Shown piece after piece: positions 26,737 through 35,606 of a stretch of DNA of 64,000 nt. The position numbers were made by a program, and so were the translations under genes. The notes beneath the pieces are model-generated. The model ran no database searches and was not told the DNA's origin. It saw only the letters and a program-made list of their open reading frames with translations. Each line of letters begins with the position of its first letter. Position 1 is the stretch's first letter. The stretch is from assembly GCA_051954695.1 (NCBI GenBank), contig JBQCHL010000017.1:7361-71360 (forward strand). The letters are read 5' to 3'. Source of the DNA: Terrimonas_A sp051954695. GTDB taxonomy: Bacteria; Bacteroidota; Bacteroidia; Chitinophagales; Chitinophagaceae.

Positions 26737-27666
26737 ATGAGAAAAATACTTACCCTCTTGATGATTTGTTATGTGTCGTCGTATGCCATTGCACAGGATC
26801 AGACAGTTAAAGGCTTGAAATCGGATTCGGAAAGATCTATTGCCAAAGACCCGGCCGATACGACACAGAAAGTTTGGAAAAAAGGTGGTCAGTACGGCCT
26901 GAACATTGCGCAGGGATCTTTGAGCAACTGGGCTGCCGGTGGCGATGATTTTTCTTTATCCATTAATTCTGTTCTTAACTTATTTGCATTTTATAAGAAA
27001 GGGAAGCACAGTTGGGATAATACACTCGACTTCAACCTTGGTTATGTAAAAACCACCACTCTTGGTTCCCGCAAGAATGACGACCGTATCGATATCCTTT
27101 CCAAATACGGTTATGCGCTGGGACCAAAATGGAACGCCTCCATGCTTTTCAACTTCCGTTCCCAATTATTTGATGGTTACACTTATACTGAAACATCCAG
27201 GACATTTGCTTCCACTCTTCTTTCTCCCGCTTATGTACTGTTTAGCCCCGGTTTTGATTATAAACCCAATGAGAACCTCTCTTTTTTTATTTCACCCCTT
27301 ACTGTCCGCTGGACGATTGTAATGGATGACACTCTTGCCAACCGCGGCGAATATGGCGTGGAGCCTGGTAAGCATTCCCGTAATGAGATCGGTGCATTTG
27401 CTTCTGTCAATTACTTTAAAGATTTCAATAAGATCCTGACATATAAAGGCCGTCTTGATCTTTTCTCCAATTACAAAGGCAAGGCCAAGAACGTGGATCT
27501 TTATTTCACCAATGTGCTGAATGTAAAACTCAACAAAATATTATCTCTCACTTACAGTCTCGACATGATCTATGATGATGATGTACGTTTATTCGGCCCC
27601 ACCAAAACCGGCGCCCGGATGCAGCTCAAATCCATGCTCGGGGCGGGATTATTAGTGAAGTTTTAA
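26737..27666 (+). CDS. DUF3078 outer-membrane beta-barrel protein
   Basis: The 309-residue protein has a signal peptide (MRKILTLLMICYVSSYAIA) and the typical DUF3078 beginning GGQYGLNIAQGSLSNWAAGGDDFSLS, followed by alternating beta strands and a C-terminal strand ending in LLVKF with a terminal phenylalanine, as in outer-membrane barrels. DUF3078 proteins are widespread in Bacteroidota and of unknown function. The gene lies 75 bp after repeat element A2 and 32 bp before trmB. Confidence 0.85.
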   Translation: MRKILTLLMICYVSSYAIAQDQTVKGLKSDSERSIAKDPADTTQKVWKKGGQYGLNIAQGSLSNWAAGGDDFSLSINSVLNLFAFYKKGKHSWDNTLDFNLGYVKTTTLGSRKNDDRIDILSKYGYALGPKWNASMLFNFRSQLFDGYTYTETSRTFASTLLSPAYVLFSPGFDYKPNENLSFFISPLTVRWTIVMDDTLANRGEYGVEPGKHSRNEIGAFASVNYFKDFNKILTYKGRLDLFSNYKGKAKNVDLYFTNVLNVKLNKILSLTYSLDMIYDDDVRLFGPTKTGARMQLKSMLGAGLLVKF

Positions 27667-27683
27667 GGATACCTAAGCTGTCG

Positions 27684-27691
27684 TAACTTTG
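27684..27691 (+). promoter_or_regulatory. TANNTTTG -7 box directly before trmB
   Basis: TAACTTTG ends 7 nt before the trmB ATG. A TTG at -33 is not evident. If active, the message would have almost no leader. Confidence 0.35.
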
Positions 27692-27698
27692 ACGGCTC

Positions 27699-28406
27699 AT
27701 GGGACAAAAAAAACTCGTTCGTTTTGAAGAATTGAAAAGCTTCACCAATGTGCTGCAATTCCCTGAAAGAATAGCCGGCAAATGGGATACTGTTTTCAAT
27801 AACACGCATGGCATCACGCTGGAGCTGGCCTGCGGCAAAGGGGAATATGCTGTTGGCCTCGGCCTTTTATATCCTCAAAGGAATTTTATTGGTGTTGACC
27901 TGAAAGGCAACCGTATTTGGGTGGGCGCTAAAAAGGCCCTGCAAAATAATCTTACCAATGTGGCTTTTCTGCGTACGCAGATAGACCAGGTAAATGAATA
28001 TTTCGCACCAGGCGAAGTGCAGGAGATCTGGATCACATTTCCTGATCCGCAACTACGCTGGTCAAAAGTGAAAAAGCGCCTGACGCATCCGAAGTTTTTG
28101 CGGTTATATCAGCAGATACTGGTACCAGGCGGGCGTATTCATTTAAAAACGGATAGTCCTGAATTATACCAGTTCACCAAACTGGTGATCGATATGTATG
28201 GCTGCGCCACGCATACGGATTACAGTAACCTGTATCAGCAACCTTCATTAAGTGAGGATTTGAAAATCCGGACGCATTATGAGTCGCTCGATATTGCAGG
28301 CAGCAACCGTATACATTATCTCAGTTTTTCTTTACCTGCCATTCTACCTGGTAAGGAAAAGGATGAGGAGTTAAAGCAAATCCTGAAAGATGCAACAGTG
28401 GATTGA
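27699..28406 (+). CDS. trmB: tRNA (guanine-N7)-methyltransferase
   Basis: TrmB methylates N7 of G46 in tRNA using S-adenosylmethionine. The 235-residue protein shows the SAM-binding LELACGKGEYAVGLG and FIGVDLKGNR segments, the family motif ITFPDPQLRWSKVKKRLTHP and GGRIHLKTDSPELY. The extra C-terminal part with repeated YESLD is normal for Bacteroidota forms. The DUF5522 gene begins within its last codons, overlapping 17 nt in another frame. Confidence 0.95.
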   Translation: MGQKKLVRFEELKSFTNVLQFPERIAGKWDTVFNNTHGITLELACGKGEYAVGLGLLYPQRNFIGVDLKGNRIWVGAKKALQNNLTNVAFLRTQIDQVNEYFAPGEVQEIWITFPDPQLRWSKVKKRLTHPKFLRLYQQILVPGGRIHLKTDSPELYQFTKLVIDMYGCATHTDYSNLYQQPSLSEDLKIRTHYESLDIAGSNRIHYLSFSLPAILPGKEKDEELKQILKDATVD

Positions 28407-28587
28407 GGGGGTGCATTATTATATTAACGAGCAAGGGTTGGTGGTGCTTACGGCCAGGTATCACCTGGACCGTGGGTATTGTTGTGGAAATGGCTGCAAG
28501 CATTGCCCGTATGAGTATGAGAATGTACCGGAGCCCAAAAGATCGGAGTTGTTGAAGGAACGGGAGGGGCAGAGTCGGGAGTCTTGA
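28390..28587 (+). CDS. DUF5522 small cysteine-rich protein
   Basis: A 65-residue protein with the DUF5522 pattern: GLVVLTARYHLDRGYCCGNGCKHCPYEYE. The four clustered cysteines (CC, C, C) suggest a zinc or iron-sulfur site. Function unknown. It overlaps trmB by 17 nt and is therefore probably translationally coupled to it; the same pairing may hint at a role in tRNA modification (inference). Confidence 0.8.
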   Translation: MQQWIEGVHYYINEQGLVVLTARYHLDRGYCCGNGCKHCPYEYENVPEPKRSELLKEREGQSRES

Positions 28588-28696
28588 GTCAGGAGCCGGT
28601 AGTATTGATACTTAAATGTTGACAGGAAGAACATGCGGTATCACTACCATTGTGGTGAAGTGGAATCATTATTACAAGCTCAGCAAAAACTTTACT

Positions 28697-29083
28697 ATGG
28701 CTACTAAAAAGAAGGCGAGTACCAGGCTCAAAACAGTAAAACCTTCCGGTAAGCGGGAAGAGAGTTTTTTTGAATTGGTGTTTGAAGTGGCGAGGCAGAT
28801 CCCGAAAGGAAGGGTAACTTCTTATGGAGCGATCGCCAATTGCCTTGGAACAAAGCTATCTGCAAGAATGGTAGGCTGGGCAATGAACAGTGCAGGGAAA
28901 GTGAAACCAAAAGTGCCGGCTCACCGGGTGGTGAACAGGCTGGGAATATTAAGTGGCAAGCACCATTTTGGCGGGGATAAAATGGAGCAGTTGCTGAAGA
29001 AGGAGGGAGTGAAAGTGAAGAATGATAAGGTGGTGGATTTTGAGAAATTGTTTTGGGATCCGGCGGAGGAGTTGGGGTTTTGA
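28697..29083 (+). CDS. Alkyltransferase-like protein (MGMT family, active-site Cys replaced)
   Basis: The 128-residue protein matches the DNA-binding domain of O6-alkylguanine-DNA alkyltransferases: FELVFEVARQIPKGRVTSYGAIA, GWAMNSAG, and the PCHR position reads Pro74-Ala75-His76-Arg77. Without the cysteine it cannot transfer alkyl groups; like ATL proteins it may flag alkylated bases for nucleotide excision repair. The ATG at 28697 gives a normal basic N-terminus; the open frame reaches back to 28616 but that part has no family similarity. Confidence 0.88.
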   Translation: MATKKKASTRLKTVKPSGKREESFFELVFEVARQIPKGRVTSYGAIANCLGTKLSARMVGWAMNSAGKVKPKVPAHRVVNRLGILSGKHHFGGDKMEQLLKKEGVKVKNDKVVDFEKLFWDPAEELGF

Positions 29084-29249
29084 TTATCTTGATGCCTTTT
29101 CAGAATGTCTATCTATAATGATTTAATAAGCTTTCTTAGTCCGCTGGTTGGAGGAGGAGTTGCATTAGCAATTGGCTTAAGTTGCGGAAATCAGGACTTT
29201 GTTTGACCGTTTTTAACTTGTCAATAAAATCCCTGGTTTATGAGCATGA

Positions 29250-29318
29250 CTACTAGAGCCCAAGCTGAAAGGAAAAACACCCTATGAAGTCCTTCGTGAG
29301 AAATTGACTCCCAAATAA
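29250..29318 (+). pseudogene. Transposase C-terminal remnant
   Basis: One frame reads LLEPKLKGKTPYEVLREKLT then PK and a stop, which resembles the very end of DDE integrase-core transposases (the GKTPYE-LRE tail typical of IS481/IS3-like elements). The codon before it is a stop, so only 22 residues survive. A hairpin with 13-nt arms (29318-29330 with 29350-29362) follows. It sits in a 290-bp gap otherwise without genes. Confidence 0.45.
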
Positions 29319-29376
29319 TTTTTCCTTTGAGCCTTCTCATAAAAGAGTTCAGAGGAAAAAATTATCTTTGAATTTG

Positions 29377-29997
29377 TCAATCATAGTCTACTTTATCTTC
29401 TTCAGGTATCAGTTCACCAACCTTTTCTTGCAAGTAGGTTTTGCCAATACCACTATTACCCAGTGAGATCACGTGTAAAGGATGCTCCCTTTTTTGGCTG
29501 GTAAATATCAGGTACATTAAAAGCCTGTTGGTTTCTTCTCCGATCACACCACTTTTACCTATCAGGTCATTGGTTCTGTTCAGTAAATCTTTTTGCTGTA
29601 AGAACTGAATGGCATCTTCTCTTTCTTCCTTCGTTAACGCCCTTTCTTTTCTCGTTTCTTGTTTGTCTAGCTGCTTCAGCCTGTATTTCTCCAGTTGACC
29701 AGTTATATCTGAAATAGCTTTTGCAAGAGCAATAGTACCTGTTTCCAGCTTCTCTGCTACTCTTCTTACGAATTTCTCTACCTTTGTGTCATTGTACAGA
29801 TCAAGGTTGTGTCTTACAGATAATCTTGCCAGTTCTGGGTTATTCAGGTATTCCTGCTGCTTTCTGTTGATCACGGTTACTTTCATCGTTACCCTCATTC
29901 TGTCCAGTGTATCAATCCTGATACCTCCTAGTAATTCTATCAGGAGTTCATCAGTTTTGTAAGTAAAACAGTTCGGGTTTGCTGTTTCTAATGTCAT
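29377..29997 (-). pseudogene. Truncated primase/helicase-like ATPase, N-terminal part
   Basis: The 206-residue product starts normally from ATG 29997, has a charged helical middle (EKYRLKQLDKQETRKERALTKEERED in two halves) and ends just after a Walker A motif, SLGNSGIGKT, followed by LQEKVGELIPEEDKV and a stop. From memory, the same pattern continues in long ATPases that follow CHC2 zinc-finger primase domains on Bacteroidota mobile elements. No Walker B or later motif remains, so it is unlikely to be an active ATPase. The truncation point faces the transposase remnant, which suggests disruption by insertion. Confidence 0.6.
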
Positions 29998-30017
29998 AGT
30001 TATTAAGTTTTAGGCAC

Positions 30018-30040
30018 AAAAAAACCACTCCGAAGAGTGG
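30018..30040 (-). terminator. Intrinsic terminator of the RHS locus
   Basis: On the minus strand CCACTC-TTCG-GAGTGG forms a 6-bp stem with a stable UUCG tetraloop, followed by seven T residues. It lies 54 nt after the small membrane protein gene, the last gene of the RHS operon. Confidence 0.88.
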
Positions 30041-30093
30041 CTGAGGAAGCTTTCAGGTGCTTATTTGCTAAATCGGGTATTACAAGGCTTTGC

Positions 30094-30486
30094 TTACTTT
30101 TGGTTTGGTATTGCAATATTTGTTAGTCTAATCGCAATTATTAAGGGTACCACTATCAATATAATCACGAAAATTATATTCTTAGGTTCGGAGAATTTAT
30201 TCTCTTTTCGACTCTCTAAAATTTTATCAGCTCTTTTCCTATAAAAGAAATAATATAAAAAATAAAACCAAAGAATCACCACCGGCAACAAGATTAATCT
30301 ATTGTAGCCATAACTGTTACTAAAAACCCCAATTGTAACCCCTGTGAAGTACCTGACAATTGAATGAATTAAACCAATATGTATCAAAATTACTAATCCA
30401 ACCATTGCAGATGCTATCAATGGCGATTTAAACCCTTTACGCCATTCAAAAAATTTATAAAAAAACCAGAAAAGATAGTTATACAT
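30094..30486 (-). CDS. Small four-helix membrane protein, candidate immunity protein
   Basis: A 130-residue protein with four hydrophobic helices (about residues 22-44, 62-84, 103-122 and an N-terminal aromatic segment) and a charged central loop (RKRADKILESRKENK). I recognise no family. It starts 11 nt after the stop of the RHS gene and is the last gene before the terminator. Its DNA is clearly richer in A and T than the RHS core, as often seen for exchanged toxin-tip/immunity cassettes. I infer that it protects the cell from the RHS C-terminal domain; a transporter subunit or unrelated membrane protein cannot be excluded. Confidence 0.6.
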   Translation of the reverse strand: MYNYLFWFFYKFFEWRKGFKSPLIASAMVGLVILIHIGLIHSIVRYFTGVTIGVFSNSYGYNRLILLPVVILWFYFLYYFFYRKRADKILESRKENKFSEPKNIIFVIILIVVPLIIAIRLTNIAIPNQK

Positions 30487-30497
30487 ATTTAATTCAT

Positions 30498-33400
30498 TTA
30501 TTTATCAAATAAATTTTCAGTAATACTTTTCCCCGTAGCTGCTTGTGTTGCCATATCTGCTACTGTCCATAATAACGAAATCCCCCAACCTATAGGACCG
30601 CTTCCGAGCAAAAAAGTTTGTGCTGCACCCACAGCTAAATCAGCTGTATGGTGGTTCTTCCATCCTTCTTTTGAAGTAAGCCCATCAATTACAGTAACTC
30701 CCATACCTGCTACACCTAACCCAGTAGAAGTCTTTGATGCAACTTTACCCACTTTTAAAATATCATCTGCTACAGGTGCTGTTGATGTTTTCTTAATTAA
30801 CTCGACACCCATAGCAACTGTGCCCGGTGCCGAGCCCGCAGCAGCCAAGCCATTACTCGCACCTTTTAAAGCTTTCGACATATCTGAGGTCTGCTGCTCA
30901 GGCTCACTTTCTTTAGTTGGCGATGTAGTACTTGGCTTGGCCTCATCAATAGTTGATCTTGTAGAATTACCTTTCCGGTTTACAATGGTTCCACCGGTTG
31001 GAGTGACTTGTTTTCCCTTGGGAACTATTTTTGATGGGCCTATTGAAGATGCACTAACTGACCCATCTGCGTTTTTTACATAGTCATCACTTACCTGAAC
31101 ATACTCATCATGTTTGTCATTATTTTTAACCCGACCTACTTCCTTCCCTTTATTTACGAAAATAATATCATCAGGAGCCATGCCATCCGGGTCAATAAAT
31201 CGTAAGGGGTTATCAAAGGCATAGTTATAAGGAGAGAATCGCCTCATCTTCTCACTCAAGGGGTCAATAGTATGCCACCTACCTATTTGCGGCTCATAAT
31301 TCCTTGCACCAAAGTCGTAAGTCTCTAGTCCCGCACCATCACTGAACTCTTTATTGTTAAGTTCTTTTCCTCCGAATTTGTATTTATTTTCAACGCCTCC
31401 GAACTCCAATGCCTTCGAACTAATCCCCGCCATCGTCAACCCAAACGGATAGTAATGCGTTTCTTCCAGTAAAGGCCCCCGTATATGCGTCACCTGCAAA
31501 TTATCAAAGAACACGTCAATATTCTCGGTCACATTACTTGTGTAAATGTACAAATATCCACTCTTCGTCAACTCCCAATCCGTTATATGATGATCTCCCC
31601 ATGCCCCACTCCCTGCCACCTGTTCTGTCCAGCTATTCTTTCCGTCGTTGGTGATCACCGCTTTGAACTGTTCATCCAGCAATATGCAGTTGATATACGC
31701 CTTAGGTTTGCCGCTCGTATATCCCTGATTATTCATAAACGCATCTGCTGCGCTTAGTGGCAAACCACTACTGGTCAATTGAGCGCTGGAATATTTACCA
31801 CCAGCCAGCCCCCCAATACTACCAGCCAGAGCCGATGCCACTTCTGTCAGCGGGTTCGGGCTGTTGACCGGACTGCTGCCACTGCTCCACCAACTGTTCA
31901 CTTTCAGATTGATCTTGTCTCCTGCCATTACTTTCAGCAGGATCGCCGGACCGATCTTATTGCCGTCCCCCCGCACCTTTGCTGCTTTAGCGTTAGGATC
32001 GGTTGTGGGATCACTGGGATATCCTGAAGGCTTGTCGGACCGGGTCGCATCCAGGTTGCTGTAAAAAGTATTTTCTGTAGCTGCCTGCGCTGTTTCCATG
32101 GTTGCTGCAGGATAGAGATCCGCTTTCCACTGATCTGTCAGCACCATCCGCACATTGCCCAGGTGATCCTTCACCATGAAATCATATACGAACCCCGTGA
32201 TCGCTGCTGGGTCATTGCTATTATCATACAAAGGCCGTACCCGTCCTTCTTCATGGCCCATGAACTGCAACTTACGGACATATCCCATCGCAGCATTCAC
32301 CGTCGCATCATCGTAAGTCTTACTCTCATACACAGCACCACTGAGGTAATAAGTAGTTGTTGTAATATTGGTATTTACTGTGCCGCCGTTATATTGAACC
32401 GCTACATTATTTTCAATCGTCTTTTTTTGCAGTTTGTTTCCAGCAGCATCATAGATATAGCTGATCGTCCCCTTATCTGTGGTATTATCATCTTTTTTCA
32501 CTGCTATCTGCCAGGGCAGATTCAGGTGGTTATACTGAATAGCGCCACCACTGGTTATATCCAAACCTGTAGTTCCACTGCCCTTGATACGCTTGTTCAG
32601 ATCGGTCACCAGATTGCCATTCTTATCATAGCCGTAATCATTGCCGCTTGTATTCAGATCCGTGAAATCACCTAGCTTATGATCAACGGCATTAGTTTCG
32701 CTTACACCACTCAATTTATTGGAATTGGTAAAATAAGTATATGCCAGATCATCAATCATCTCGCTGCTGCCTATTTTCAAGCCCCATTGCTGCATTCGCT
32801 TAATATTGCCATTTTCATCATAAGCAGAACCGGCCGAGCCATCGCCCATTCGCACGTCAAACTTTACAATATTGTCATCGACATAAGCTGAACCATTATA
32901 CTGGCTAAAATCCGCTTCCATAAAACGGTTAACCTGATCATAACTAAATCCAAATGCACGCTTCTGGTCATCGCCACGGCTGCGCCATTTCACTCCCGCA
33001 ATATTGCCATTGTATTGATTACCGGCAAAGCCCCAGTCATAGTTCAACTCCATACCAAACCAACGGGTGTTGTCAAACTGCGTAGCTGAATTGGTATAGG
33101 TTTTATTAATGCCTTTTAGCCAACCCCGTATATTATAGGTATGATCAAGCGTTTCAATTGGATTGTTGGTGTATACATCCGGATTGGCATTATCCCGTTT
33201 ACGGCCCAGTTTTTTGGTGATGAGTTGCCCTAGTTCATCATATTCGTTTTTTGCCAGCAGCGCCGCTTTCGAGGATTCATCATTGATCGTTTTCCAGGTC
33301 TCCAGCAAACGGCCTGCATGATCATATTTCATATTTGTCTTTACTCTTAGCTGTGCTGCTCCAGGAAGGTTTCGCACCTGGTAAGTCGTGAGCACTTTGT

Positions 33401-35207
33401 CACTGAAATCATACCGGCTGGTAATAATATCCTGGCCACCTTCATAAATATCCGATTGAACCTGTATCACCCGGCCCTTATCATCATAAAAACTGACAGC
33501 AGAAAGCCAGGGACCAGAACCCAGGCTGGCCGGGTTTTCAATCACCCGTGTCTGGATGCCTGTTACCATTCCTTTTACCTGAACAGATGCCTGGGAAGGG
33601 AGGGTTTCCGCATGAAGATTACTAAAATCATCCAGGCTGCTATTATCTGCTGTAGTATACGTACCGGAAGTCCACTCGTAACTGTCATAGTGTGTTTTGG
33701 TAAGAGCTATAAAACCTGCACCTGTTGGTATAGGATTTTTGTTCACTGCCATGCCCTCTATCACTGTCGTTTCGCCATCAGGGCCACTTGGGCCGGAAAT
33801 AATCTCTGCCGTGAATGCGCCGCCGGTAGTTGTTTCAAAATCCGGTTGCAGTGTAATAGATTGCAGCGCCTGGTATACGCCAGTAGTTCCAGTTGCATTA
33901 AGATAAAGGCTGACAGGAGTAGAAGTATTGGGGCTGGAGGGCGTTTGGGTTTGCGTATTCACAGATGCTTGCAGTGCCGCAGGGTTCCCTCCCGAATAAG
34001 TCATCATACCTGTCAGCACAGGGCGGTTCAACACATCATACAAAGTGGCAAGCCATTGGTTATTCAGCCGCATATTCGCATCCTGGGTAAAGACAAGCCT
34101 GTCGCGTACATCATACACCATGTATACCCAACCAGCTCCCGGTACTTTTTTGGCGATCATCCGGCCACGTGCATCATATTCATAACGGAAGCATAATTCT
34201 TTTGCAATTTCATTGCTTATGGTCCAGCCGGTTTGTATGGCCGTCACTGCTTTGGGTGGTATCACAAAACGCAAATGGCCCAGCTCATCATATATATAAT
34301 ACGTACTCAGAAAACCGGTATACCCGCTGTAATCTGCTGCGATCGAGCCGGATTGGACCTTTTTCAGGACCACCCTGCCTTCCTTATCCTTGTATTCAAC
34401 TGCGGCATTGCCCTGCTCATCAATCGTCACTGTTTTATATAACTCGCCTTGGGGATACGGGTTAATTTCAGCAGCAGGAATATTCGTAGCCAGGTCTTCA
34501 TTTACATCATAATTAAGCGCATTGCTACTGATGTTCCAGATCCTTACATCATCCAAAACAGTATTTGCCAGGTATTCTGTCCGGACAGCTTTCTCTGTAC
34601 CCGGGCTGGATGGATTATAAGATCCTGCCCAACTATTTCCCGGTGCAAAGCTTTTCAACACCCGATCAAGCGGAGACGGTTCAAAAGCCGTACGACCGTA
34701 AAAGGCCTGTTCCCCTGCATACTGGGTGTTGCCGGTGTAAAAACTATTCTGTTCGTTGAATGCATTGGTCTTGAATGTGCCCGTATTGTTATTAACAGAA
34801 GACTGAACATAGGGCAGGTACCTGAGCGTTTCCCTTCCAAATTCATCATATACTATCGGCGTCACCAGGTCATGCGCCAAAGGGCTGATCTGCCGGGCAA
34901 CTGTTTGCAACGGTCTTCCCAGCCCATCCAAATATTGCGTGGTTTCTTTGACATGCTGATAACCAGCGCTCAGAAGATCTGCAGGGTTCTGATATGCACC
35001 CATTGCATTCCAGGTCCTCACATAATTAAGTACCGCAGAACCTGCATAATCGCCAGGGCGGCTTGCAACCTCACCCGTTGGTGCAGGCACCTGGGTAATG
35101 GAAACTGATGGCTTATTGGACAGCTGGCCATATACTGCATCCGTGCAAACGAGTAATGCTCCTGCCAATAAAAACCTGCCGATATTCAATCTGTCCACTT
35201 TGGTCAT
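30498..35207 (-). CDS. RHS-repeat protein with DUF6443 N-terminus and variable C-terminal tip
   Basis: A 1569-residue secreted protein: signal peptide (residues 1-28, ending VYGQ), DUF6443 (about 60-150, with TTQYLDGLGRPLQTVARQ), many YD/RHS repeats (YDELGHLR, YDARGRM, YDHAGRLLE, YDKNGNL) and the RHS core (FGARNYEPQIGRWHTIDPL ... NPLRFIDPDGM) ending near residue 1342. RHS repeats form a hollow shell around a tip that is released by cleavage after the core. The last roughly 225 residues are unlike known enzymes: a Pro/Thr/Ser linker, then Ala/Gly-rich hydrophobic segments (GIGMGV-like and FLLGSGPIGWGISLLWTVAD), suggesting membrane insertion. Neighbours form one minus-strand cluster. Confidence 0.88.
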   Translation of the reverse strand: MTKVDRLNIGRFLLAGALLVCTDAVYGQLSNKPSVSITQVPAPTGEVASRPGDYAGSAVLNYVRTWNAMGAYQNPADLLSAGYQHVKETTQYLDGLGRPLQTVARQISPLAHDLVTPIVYDEFGRETLRYLPYVQSSVNNNTGTFKTNAFNEQNSFYTGNTQYAGEQAFYGRTAFEPSPLDRVLKSFAPGNSWAGSYNPSSPGTEKAVRTEYLANTVLDDVRIWNISSNALNYDVNEDLATNIPAAEINPYPQGELYKTVTIDEQGNAAVEYKDKEGRVVLKKVQSGSIAADYSGYTGFLSTYYIYDELGHLRFVIPPKAVTAIQTGWTISNEIAKELCFRYEYDARGRMIAKKVPGAGWVYMVYDVRDRLVFTQDANMRLNNQWLATLYDVLNRPVLTGMMTYSGGNPAALQASVNTQTQTPSSPNTSTPVSLYLNATGTTGVYQALQSITLQPDFETTTGGAFTAEIISGPSGPDGETTVIEGMAVNKNPIPTGAGFIALTKTHYDSYEWTSGTYTTADNSSLDDFSNLHAETLPSQASVQVKGMVTGIQTRVIENPASLGSGPWLSAVSFYDDKGRVIQVQSDIYEGGQDIITSRYDFSDKVLTTYQVRNLPGAAQLRVKTNMKYDHAGRLLETWKTINDESSKAALLAKNEYDELGQLITKKLGRKRDNANPDVYTNNPIETLDHTYNIRGWLKGINKTYTNSATQFDNTRWFGMELNYDWGFAGNQYNGNIAGVKWRSRGDDQKRAFGFSYDQVNRFMEADFSQYNGSAYVDDNIVKFDVRMGDGSAGSAYDENGNIKRMQQWGLKIGSSEMIDDLAYTYFTNSNKLSGVSETNAVDHKLGDFTDLNTSGNDYGYDKNGNLVTDLNKRIKGSGTTGLDITSGGAIQYNHLNLPWQIAVKKDDNTTDKGTISYIYDAAGNKLQKKTIENNVAVQYNGGTVNTNITTTTYYLSGAVYESKTYDDATVNAAMGYVRKLQFMGHEEGRVRPLYDNSNDPAAITGFVYDFMVKDHLGNVRMVLTDQWKADLYPAATMETAQAATENTFYSNLDATRSDKPSGYPSDPTTDPNAKAAKVRGDGNKIGPAILLKVMAGDKINLKVNSWWSSGSSPVNSPNPLTEVASALAGSIGGLAGGKYSSAQLTSSGLPLSAADAFMNNQGYTSGKPKAYINCILLDEQFKAVITNDGKNSWTEQVAGSGAWGDHHITDWELTKSGYLYIYTSNVTENIDVFFDNLQVTHIRGPLLEETHYYPFGLTMAGISSKALEFGGVENKYKFGGKELNNKEFSDGAGLETYDFGARNYEPQIGRWHTIDPLSEKMRRFSPYNYAFDNPLRFIDPDGMAPDDIIFVNKGKEVGRVKNNDKHDEYVQVSDDYVKNADGSVSASSIGPSKIVPKGKQVTPTGGTIVNRKGNSTRSTIDEAKPSTTSPTKESEPEQQTSDMSKALKGASNGLAAAGSAPGTVAMGVELIKKTSTAPVADDILKVGKVASKTSTGLGVAGMGVTVIDGLTSKEGWKNHHTADLAVGAAQTFLLGSGPIGWGISLLWTVADMATQAATGKSITENLFDK

Positions 35208-35258
35208 AGAATCAGTTTAATAGGATTTCGTTTAAACTATATCTTTATTGTCAGCTGC

Positions 35259-35594
35259 TTAGTTAACACTGACGAGATTTCTCTTCTTTTGCTTGTACAA
35301 TAAGTATTTCTCTTCTCCTAACACGGGGCGGTATAAACTGTCCCGCGTATTTTCAACCCGCTGCAGGTAATAACCAAGGGAATCACTGTTTATATGCGTT
35401 TGTCTTTGCGCAGTTTTCTGATTGGCGATCTCTATATTAAGATTGAAGACTTGTAACCGCTGGCTTTCGCTTAGCTGCAAAGAGTCTTTCATTTTCTGGG
35501 CAATCGTTGCTGCCACTTGTTGCGTAGGTGACTGTGCAGAAACAAAAGTAGTTCCGGAAACAACCGCTATAAGTATTAAAAATATTTTTCTCAT
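35259..35594 (-). CDS. Small secreted helical protein, Spy/CpxP-like
   Basis: The 111-residue protein has a signal peptide (MRKIFLILIAVVSGTTFVSA) and a helical mature part with LQLSESQRLQVFNLNIEIANQ, an LTxxQ-like pattern as in Spy/CpxP periplasmic chaperones, although the match is weak. It sits between the two giant genes of the RHS locus (12 nt after the first, 51 nt before the second), so a chaperone role for these large secreted proteins is plausible but inferred. Confidence 0.6.
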   Translation of the reverse strand: MRKIFLILIAVVSGTTFVSAQSPTQQVAATIAQKMKDSLQLSESQRLQVFNLNIEIANQKTAQRQTHINSDSLGYYLQRVENTRDSLYRPVLGEEKYLLYKQKKRNLVSVN

Positions 35595-35606
35595 TCTTAT
35601 GTGTTT

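Noticed and set aside
33456..35108. Two plus-strand frames (246 and 219 residues) opposite the RHS gene
   Set aside because: Antisense shadows of RHS repeats; no homology-like motifs, rich in Cys/His/Ile from complementary codons.
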